Positions 57,790 through 64,000 of a DNA stretch of 64,000 nucleotides are shown piece after piece. The DNA lies in assembly GCF_001691555.1 (NCBI RefSeq), contig NZ_MAYN01000008.1, positions 638,617 through 702,616 on the forward strand, written 5' to 3'. The DNA is from Pantoea eucrina (GTDB taxonomy: Bacteria; Pseudomonadota; Gammaproteobacteria; Enterobacterales; Enterobacteriaceae). The notes under the pieces are model-generated. The model was not told where the DNA came from, did not search any database, and saw only the letters and a program-made list of their open reading frames with translations. Each line of letters begins with the position of its first letter. Position 1 is the stretch's first letter. A program made the position numbers and the translations under genes.

Positions 57790-60700
57790 TCAGAAGCGAT
57801 AGCTGACGCTGATCGCCGCCTGGGTCTCAGACCAGCTGTTATCACCCACCTGCTGGCCAATAGTGCCTTTCAGGCCCAGGCCACCGCCCAGCGAACCGTC
57901 CACGCCCACACGCGCTTCGGCAATATTGCGACTGCCCTGTTGTGAGACCACTACATCATCCATGCGTACTGCGTATTCACGGCTGTTGTGGATCCAGTTG
58001 GCTTCGGTGAACAGGCTGAAGCGGCGGCCGTTGCGATCGTCCTGCGCAGCATGGCTCTTCATAAAGGCTTTAACCCCCAGGCTGCTGCTGACGTTATCCT
58101 GACCTTTGCCCTGCACCAGGGTACCGTTGCGCTCGGTATGGTCATCAGCCTTGATACCGGACCAGCCGATGCGCGCCTGCGGCTGCAGAAAGAAAGCACG
58201 ACGCTCGCTCTGTGCCAGCGGAATAACGTAGCCGGAAGAGAGCGAGGCGCTAAGCCCTTTAGAGCGATAAGATTCTCCCGCTTCATCCTCACCTTCTACC
58301 TGATTGTTAAACCAGCTGTATTGCAGCGTGCTGTCTGCCCACAGGCCTTTCTCGTCGGTGCCTTCAGCAAACCAGGTACCATAAATACCGGTGGTATAGC
58401 CATTGATCTGGCCGCGGGCGCGGTAGCCGGTGATCCCGGATGTGGTGTTACTTTTGCTGTTGCCGTAGCCCGCCATCAGGCCGACGCGGGCAGTGTCCGT
58501 AGCGGCAATATCGCCGCCGAGCAGGGTCACTACGCTGTTGGCGCGGGTGCGCAGCTGGCCGTCACCGGCGTGCTGACGATTGTGATCGCCGGCGACGCGC
58601 AGCCAGAGTGACGTGTACTGCTGTTCGCCGGTCAGCGGATCGAGGTACCAGGTGCCCTGACGATCGCTCATACGGGTATCGAACAGCGTGGATGCAGTGG
58701 CGAGGTTAGCTGCATAAGCGCTGCCTTCCGGGCGCAGAACTGCCACGCTTTCGCCGCCGCCGTTATCACTACCACCGCCGTTGCCGCCACTGCCGCCATT
58801 ATCACCGCCGCCGCCGTTGTCACCGCCGCTGCCGCCGTTGTCACCGCCCTCACCGATAACAGGCAGGCCTGTTTCCAGATTAATGCGATTGGTCAGGTAC
58901 CAGTTTTTATTGCCGCGCAGCAGGCGGTATTCATAGGCGCCCGCAACGATGCGTCCCTGTTGCCTGAATGCGCTACTGTCGGCGCTGCCCTGAACTTCGA
59001 TCAACTCAATGCCGTTAACCGTTTCCGCGCCGCGTCCACCAAGATTGTTCACCTGGATATTAGTGGTGCCTCCGGCGTCGCCGGTGACCACCAGCCGGTC
59101 GGTACGGGCATTGTCATCGTCAAGTTCGGTGCCGAAAATCAGGGTGCCGTCGTTGCCGGTGTAGTTGCCATCAACGGTAAGTACATTGCCGGCAGTGGCA
59201 CCGGACAGTCTGATAGTTCCGGCATTGGTGGTGTCGCCCAGCGTCTGACGGTAGCCGTTCAAATCCAGTTCGCCATTGCTGCCGATATCCCAGACTGAGG
59301 CTGCGCTAAACGTATTATCTGAGCCGGCCCGAAGCATGCCACCTGTTACAGTGGTGGTACCTGAATAGTTGTTGATACCAGAGAGGGTCGTCACTCCTGA
59401 TAACACAGCAATATCACCATCTCCCGTAATACGCGTATCGATATCATAATCAGTATCGGTATGGTTAACGTAAATGAGCGCGCGTGATACAGGCGTAGAG
59501 GCGAGTGTAATTTCTCTGGCATTTACGCGACCGGCGCGACTGGCAGTGGCGCCATTTATACTGCCTAAAGAGAGCGAAGAAGGGGCAAATGTGCCAGTCC
59601 CATTTATCAGGATATTGTCTGCTGTCAGCGCTGAACCATTTTTTACTATTATTGAACGTGAGCTTGTCAGCTGTCCGGCAACCGTCAGAGAAGCGCCATT
59701 TCCGTCCAGTAACAGGTTGCTGCTGTTATTCAGGCTGCCTGCAGATACAGTTGCGCCGTCCAGAATTTGTACTGTCCGAAGGTTACTGAGCTGGTTTCTG
59801 ACCTGCAAATTGGTGGTATTGCCGCTGACAGTAAAAACAGAGCCATTATTGTTTACTGCATCTGCTGTTATCCTGGCACCATCGGTAAACCGCGTCTGGC
59901 CGTTGTTTGAAAACAGCCCAGATACCGCCAGTGCACTGCCCGCATTACTCACCGATAAGGCACCATTGTTATTACTGAGCGTGTCGGCGCTGAGCGTGGC
60001 GCCCGATCTCACCGCCACCGTGCCCCGGTTAACCAGCCCGTTGGCCACGTTCAGCGTGACGCCACGGCCGGTAACCGTCAGTGCGCCGCTGCCATCATAG
60101 CCATTCGCGATATTAACCCGGGTGCCGGCAGTAGCACCCTGAACGATAACGTTACCGCCATTATTGGTTATCGATCCGAGTTGCTGGCTGTAACCATTGG
60201 TATCCAGCGTGCCTTTAGAGCGAATTTCAAATGTGGCATTCTGCCCCAGTGCATTCGGCGCGCCAGCAAGCAGCGTTGCGTAGTTTTGTGTCCAGCCATT
60301 ATCAATCAGATAGGAGCCTGAGAAGTTGCCTGTTTTCGCCAGCGTAGTTGTGCCTTCTCTTACATAAATGTCTCCATCTCCTGCTATGTTGCTGAGAATG
60401 CTGGCATTGAAAATATAGTTATTACTGTTATGGGAGAAGTTAATAAATGAGATATCAGCAAGCGTCACGGATGAAGCAGAAACTGAACCCGGAGCCGGCG
60501 CGACTCCCGTAATAGAGCCTCCAATTACAAAAGAAGAGGTTAAACGCAGGAAAATGTTATTCGCACTTAGCAATGCACCGTTGCCGACAGTAATTGCCAC
60601 ATTTCTATCCGTTGTCAGCGTGCCGAGCGTTGCGCGCGTTCCGGCTCCTGACAGTACTAAATCTCCTTCACCTGCAAACTTCAGGCTGTTAGCCGTAAGC

Positions 60701-60927
60701 TGGCTGCCACTGGTAATAAACATACCGCCAACGCCGGGTAACGTTTCAGTTGCGGTGATGTCATTGCTGGCATCAATCCAGTCAGCACCGTTGGGGGGCG
60801 GAGAAGAAGTGGTACCCGTAACGTTACCCTGATAGGTTATGGTGGCAAACGCGGTGCCCGGAGTGGTTAAAGCCCCTGCGATAGCAAGCGCCAGTGCAGA
60901 CAGGTTAAACAATTTATGGCTCATCAT
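57790..60927 (-). CDS. Autotransporter adhesin with beta-helix passenger (1045 aa)
   Basis: Type Va secreted surface protein. A signal peptide of about 28 residues (MMSHKLFNLSALALAIAGAL, ending near AFA) is followed by a passenger rich in Gly, Asn, Ser and Thr (about residues 30-690). Imperfect strands such as LTVTGRGVTLNVANGLVNRG and ALSVSNAGSALAVSGLF predict a pertactin-like beta-helix. A low-complexity Gly/Asp/Asn linker (GGDNGG repeats, residues about 690-726) leads to a C-terminal beta-barrel of about 300 residues (YLDPLTG...SLWLRVAGDHNR) ending in a terminal Phe (AISVSYRF). No RGD or protease triad is visible. AGGA lies before the double ATG. It has no counterpart at this site in E. coli. 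Binding target unknown. Confidence 0.9.
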   Translation of the reverse strand: MMSHKLFNLSALALAIAGALTTPGTAFATITYQGNVTGTTSSPPPNGADWIDASNDITATETLPGVGGMFITSGSQLTANSLKFAGEGDLVLSGAGTRATLGTLTTDRNVAITVGNGALLSANNIFLRLTSSFVIGGSITGVAPAPGSVSASSVTLADISFINFSHNSNNYIFNASILSNIAGDGDIYVREGTTTLAKTGNFSGSYLIDNGWTQNYATLLAGAPNALGQNATFEIRSKGTLDTNGYSQQLGSITNNGGNVIVQGATAGTRVNIANGYDGSGALTVTGRGVTLNVANGLVNRGTVAVRSGATLSADTLSNNNGALSVSNAGSALAVSGLFSNNGQTRFTDGARITADAVNNNGSVFTVSGNTTNLQVRNQLSNLRTVQILDGATVSAGSLNNSSNLLLDGNGASLTVAGQLTSSRSIIVKNGSALTADNILINGTGTFAPSSLSLGSINGATASRAGRVNAREITLASTPVSRALIYVNHTDTDYDIDTRITGDGDIAVLSGVTTLSGINNYSGTTTVTGGMLRAGSDNTFSAASVWDIGSNGELDLNGYRQTLGDTTNAGTIRLSGATAGNVLTVDGNYTGNDGTLIFGTELDDDNARTDRLVVTGDAGGTTNIQVNNLGGRGAETVNGIELIEVQGSADSSAFRQQGRIVAGAYEYRLLRGNKNWYLTNRINLETGLPVIGEGGDNGGSGGDNGGGGDNGGSGGNGGGSDNGGGESVAVLRPEGSAYAANLATASTLFDTRMSDRQGTWYLDPLTGEQQYTSLWLRVAGDHNRQHAGDGQLRTRANSVVTLLGGDIAATDTARVGLMAGYGNSKSNTTSGITGYRARGQINGYTTGIYGTWFAEGTDEKGLWADSTLQYSWFNNQVEGEDEAGESYRSKGLSASLSSGYVIPLAQSERRAFFLQPQARIGWSGIKADDHTERNGTLVQGKGQDNVSSSLGVKAFMKSHAAQDDRNGRRFSLFTEANWIHNSREYAVRMDDVVVSQQGSRNIAEARVGVDGSLGGGLGLKGTIGQQVGDNSWSETQAAISVSYRF

Positions 60928-61502
60928 TATGGGTCCTGTAATGTCGATACATTATGAGCGCCGGCCTGAGCCGGTATGTTTTGCTGCGAGAGTTAATGCT
61001 GCTGGCGCGGGAAGCTTTACCTGGTAATGTTTATATGCCACAAGTATGGTCGCGAGCCTTGCTGACCACAAAAAACAGAGCTGTATGCCCTGAACAGCAG
61101 GAAATAGATGTCCGCTGTTTTAAGTGAAAATCTGTGCGCCCGCGTTGATTATTTTAGCCTGTGAAAGAATAACAGCGCTTCGTTAACATAAATAGAAAAT
61201 ATTGCTTCAGAACTAAAAAGTACAGGATTGCTGGCAAAAAAAAGATATTCATTCTGGCGGAGGCGCACAGGAATTTAGCCTGATATTTTTTATCAATATT
61301 TTGCGGATTGGTGCGCCGAATTCTCAGCACTATTTGAATATGATTAAATTGCTTTTAGCTCATTTAAAAGCAGAATGATTTATTTTGCTCTGTATCTCAC
61401 AGGTGTCTGCTATTAACAGCAGCAGCGAAAATATGCGGTTCTGACACGGTATCGCGAAAAATCTTTTTTCTGGCTGAATCGGGTTTTATATAGAATGGCA
61501 CT
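60928..61502. other. AT-rich region upstream of the autotransporter gene
   Basis: About 575 bases without a convincing gene, clearly more AT-rich than the surrounding coding DNA (for example 61140-61400). It must include the autotransporter promoter. Many possible -10 elements make an assignment by eye unsafe. Silencing by H-NS is plausible from the composition (inference). Confidence 0.5.
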
Positions 61503-61535
61503 AAAAATCAGCCCTCTCCGGAAAGAAGAGGGCTG
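61503..61535 (-). terminator. Terminator of metG
   Basis: CAGCCCTCT (61509-61517) pairs with AGAGGGCTG (61527-61535); on the minus strand it is followed by ATTTTTAG. It lies 17 bases past the metG stop. Confidence 0.85.
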
Positions 61536-61552
61536 TAAACGAAGAAAAGAGC

Positions 61553-63586
61553 TTACTTAACCGGCATGCCTGGCTGTGCGCCACTGTCCACCGAGAGCAC
61601 GAACAGATCGCTGCCGCCCGGGCCGGCTGAGAGCACCATGCCTTCCGATACGCCAAAGCGCATCTTACGCGGCGCCAGATTGGCCACGATAATGGTCATC
61701 TTGCCCACCAGCACGGAAGGATCGGGGTAAGCCGCACGAATGCCGGAGAAGATCTGACGCTTCTCACCGCCGAGATCGAGCTGCAGGCGCAGCAGCTTGT
61801 CTGAACCCTCAACCAGCTCCGCCTGCTCAATCAGCGCCACGCGCATATCGACTTTGGCGAAATCATCAATGGTGATGGTGTCGCCAATCGGCGCGTCAGC
61901 GAGCGGGCCGCTTACGGCAGGTTTGCTGGCTGCCGCCGCATCCTCTTTCGATGCCGCAATCAGCGCTTCCACTTTTGCCATCTCAATGCGGCCGTAGAGT
62001 GCTTTGAACGGTGCCACGCTGTGGTTCAGCAGCGGCTGCGCGATGCCATCCCAGCTCAGTTCGCTCTGCAGAAACGCCTCAGCACGTTCGCTCAGCGACG
62101 GCAGTACCGGCTTCAGCCAGGTCATCAGCACGCGGAACAGGTTGATGCCCATTGAGCAGATCGCCTGCAGGTCAGCGTCGCGGCCTTCCTGTTTCGCCAC
62201 CACCCACGGTGCCTGCTCATCAACATAGCGGTTTGCCAGATCGGCCAGCGTCATGATTTCACGAATGGCGCGGTTATATTCGCGGTTCGCCCACGCTTCG
62301 CCAATCTTCTCTGACGCCGCCACAAAGGTCTGATAAAGCGCCGGATCGGCGAGTTCAGCAGCCAGTTCACCGTTAAAGCGTTTGGTGATAAAACCGGCGT
62401 TGCGCGAGGCAAGGTTAACCACTTTGTTCACGATGTCAGCGTTAACGCGCTGCACAAAATCTTCCAGATTCAGGTCGATGTCATCAATGCGCGAAGAGAG
62501 CTTGGCCGCGTAGTAATAGCGCAGGCTGTCGGCATCGAGATGCTGCAGCCAGGTGCTGGCTTTGATAAAGGTGCCGCGCGATTTTGACATCTTCGCGCCG
62601 TTTACCGTGACATAGCCATGTACAAACAGATTGGTCGGCTTGCGGAAACCGCTGCCTTCCAGCATGGCTGGCCAGAACAGGCTGTGGAAATAGACGATAT
62701 CTTTACCGATAAAGTGGTAGAGCTCGGTCGCGGAATCTTTCTGCCAGAATTCGCTGAAGTCGATATCGCCGCGCTTATCGCACAGGTTCTTAAACGAGCC
62801 CATGTACCCGATTGGCGCATCAAGCCAGACGTAGAAATATTTGCCCGGCGCGTCCGGGATCTCGAAGCCAAAGTAGGGCGCATCGCGGGAGATATCCCAC
62901 TGCTGCAGTCCCGACTCAAACCACTCCTGCATCTTGTTGGCAACCTGCTCCTGCAGCGCACCGGAGCGGGTCCACGCCTGCAGCATCTCGCTGAACGACG
63001 GCAGATCGAAGAAGAAGTGCTCGGAGTCACGCAGTTCCGGCGTTGCGCCTGATACGACTGATTTAGGCTCAATCAGCTCCGTCGGGCTGTAGGTGGCGCT
63101 GCATACTTCGCAGTTATCGCCATACTGATCGGCTGCTTTACATTTCGGGCAGATGCCCTTCACAAAACGATCGGGCAGGAACATCCCTTTTTCCGGATCG
63201 TAGAGCTGTGAAATGGTGCGCTTTTTGATAAAGCCATTTTCATTCAGGCGCGTGTAGATCAGCTCAGCCAGCTGACGATTCTCATCGGCATGCGTTGAGT
63301 GATAGTTGTCATAGCTGATATTAAAACCGGCGAAGTCAGTTTCGTGCTCCTGCTTCATATCGGCGATCATCTGCTCCGGGGTGATGCCCAGCTGCTGCGC
63401 TTTCAGCATAATCGGCGTGCCGTGGGCATCGTCTGCGCAGATGAAGTAAACCTGATTGCCACGCATTCGCTGGTAACGGACCCATACATCAGCCTGGATG
63501 TGTTCCAGCATGTGACCAAGATGGATAGAGCCGTTTGCGTACGGCAGGGCGCACGTTACCAGTAATTTTTTAGCGACTTGAGTCAT
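61553..63586 (-). CDS. metG: Methionyl-tRNA synthetase (677 aa)
   Basis: Class I aminoacyl-tRNA synthetase. HIGH-type motif [12 protein letters not shown] (residues 17-28), zinc-knuckle [22 protein letters not shown] at about residue 333 ([10 protein letters not shown]) and a C-terminal EMAP/tRNA-binding dimerisation domain ([16 protein letters not shown]...GLRPRKMRFG-like order). Size equals E. coli MetG (677 aa). It is divergent from apbC, as in E. coli. Confidence 0.98.
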   Translation of the reverse strand: MTQVAKKLLVTCALPYANGSIHLGHMLEHIQADVWVRYQRMRGNQVYFICADDAHGTPIMLKAQQLGITPEQMIADMKQEHETDFAGFNISYDNYHSTHADENRQLAELIYTRLNENGFIKKRTISQLYDPEKGMFLPDRFVKGICPKCKAADQYGDNCEVCSATYSPTELIEPKSVVSGATPELRDSEHFFFDLPSFSEMLQAWTRSGALQEQVANKMQEWFESGLQQWDISRDAPYFGFEIPDAPGKYFYVWLDAPIGYMGSFKNLCDKRGDIDFSEFWQKDSATELYHFIGKDIVYFHSLFWPAMLEGSGFRKPTNLFVHGYVTVNGAKMSKSRGTFIKASTWLQHLDADSLRYYYAAKLSSRIDDIDLNLEDFVQRVNADIVNKVVNLASRNAGFITKRFNGELAAELADPALYQTFVAASEKIGEAWANREYNRAIREIMTLADLANRYVDEQAPWVVAKQEGRDADLQAICSMGINLFRVLMTWLKPVLPSLSERAEAFLQSELSWDGIAQPLLNHSVAPFKALYGRIEMAKVEALIAASKEDAAAASKPAVSGPLADAPIGDTITIDDFAKVDMRVALIEQAELVEGSDKLLRLQLDLGGEKRQIFSGIRAAYPDPSVLVGKMTIIVANLAPRKMRFGVSEGMVLSAGPGGSDLFVLSVDSGAQPGMPVK

Positions 63587-63749
63587 GATTTGCGTAGCTT
63601 TCCGTTAATAAAAAATCGGGGGTTAGATGGTAACCGAAGCACCCTCCGGCGTAAACACAGGAGGCGCGTCGCGCTCTTTTCCGCGCGGCTCTGATATGAT
63701 TGACCTTATACCGCTACATTCTGGCGTCATGATGAAATAAGGAGAGGGG

Positions 63750-64000
63750 ATGAGCACACAATCCCGGGATTATCATTCACCTGAAGCGTTGCGTGCCGCG
63801 GTCAGCGGCGTGCTGAGCGCGTTTACGCACCCCACGCTGCAGCAGAATCTCACTACGCTGAAAGCGCTGCGGCATGTCGCGCTGCTGGATGAAAAACTGC
63901 ATATTGAGCTGGTTATGCCGTTTGTCTGGCATAGCGCATTTGAGGATCTTAAAGCGCAGGTCAGCGCGGAGCTGCTGCGTCTGACGCAGGCACGCGCTAT
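63750..64000 (+). CDS. apbC: ApbC/Mrp iron-sulfur cluster carrier ATPase, N-terminal part (runs off the right edge)
   Basis: First 83 codons of the P-loop iron-sulfur carrier. The visible part is the N-terminal DUF59/MIP18-like domain (start MSTQSRDYHSPEALRAAVSG, core LHIELVMPFVWHSAFEDLK). The ATPase domain lies outside the window. GGAGAGGGG lies directly before the ATG. Placement divergent from metG is the conserved enterobacterial arrangement and supports the call. Confidence 0.9.
   Translation, partial: MSTQSRDYHSPEALRAAVSGVLSAFTHPTLQQNLTTLKALRHVALLDEKLHIELVMPFVWHSAFEDLKAQVSAELLRLTQARA

Overview
The window is a stretch of enterobacterial chromosome, most likely from Erwiniaceae (Pantoea or a close Erwinia relative). 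Almost every housekeeping gene is recognisable from its Escherichia coli counterpart. The gene order follows the E. coli 47-49 min region: rcsC/rcsB/rcsD, ompC, apbE, alkB, yojI, proL, yejM/yejL, yejK, rplY, radD, rsuA, bcr, yejG, pdeN, mepS, lpxT, zigA, efpL, yeiW, fruBKA, nfo, yeiH, yeiE, lysP, fghA, folE, yeiB, galS, mglBAC, sanA, cdd, yohKJ, metG/apbC. The protein divergence and the lineage-specific insertions point to Erwiniaceae rather than Escherichia or Salmonella. The species call is inference.

Layout. 1-4036: the end of rcsC converges on the rcsD-rcsB pair (envelope-stress phosphorelay). 4059-10873: an insertion relative to E. coli, holding an MFS transporter, then a three-gene unit of a 593-aa Ig-repeat protein, a type I secretion ABC exporter and an HlyD-type adaptor. 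10909-12425: the antisense sRNA gene micF and the porin gene ompC. 12430-17095: small membrane-protein candidates, apbE, alkB, yojI, a small unknown gene and tRNA-Pro(GGG). 17168-25536: yejM/yejL, yejK, rplY, radD, rsuA-bcr, a palindrome cluster and yejG. 25552-31272: pdeN, mepS, lpxT, zigA (with a candidate Zur operator), efpL and yeiW. 31447-35335: the Cra-controlled fruBKA fructose operon. 35388-40286: nfo, yeiH, a DUF1232 gene, yeiE and lysP. 40321-42526: palindromic repeats and a Fur-box-preceded siderophore-type permease/ATPase pair in the place where E. coli has cirA. 42532-45486: an apparent LysR-frmA-fghA formaldehyde detoxification operon. 45795-52771: folE, yeiB and the CRP/GalS-controlled galS and mglBAC genes. 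52850-57648: sanA, maeA, cdd, yohK and yohJ. 57790-60927: a 1045-aa autotransporter adhesin. 61553-64000: metG and the start of apbC.

Themes. Surface and envelope functions dominate the lineage-specific parts: type I secreted Ig protein, autotransporter and small membrane proteins, beside the conserved Rcs, OmpC/MicF, MepS, LpxT and YejM genes. Metal and sugar regulation can be read from operators: Fur at 40540, a candidate Zur site at 30253, two Cra sites before fruB, and matching Gal operators with CRP sites before galS and mglB. I see no CRISPR array, transposase, integrase, prophage or rRNA gene. The most unusual sequence signal is a family of short perfect palindromes with compensating base changes at three intergenic sites (24685-24866, 40321-40512, 42478-42504).
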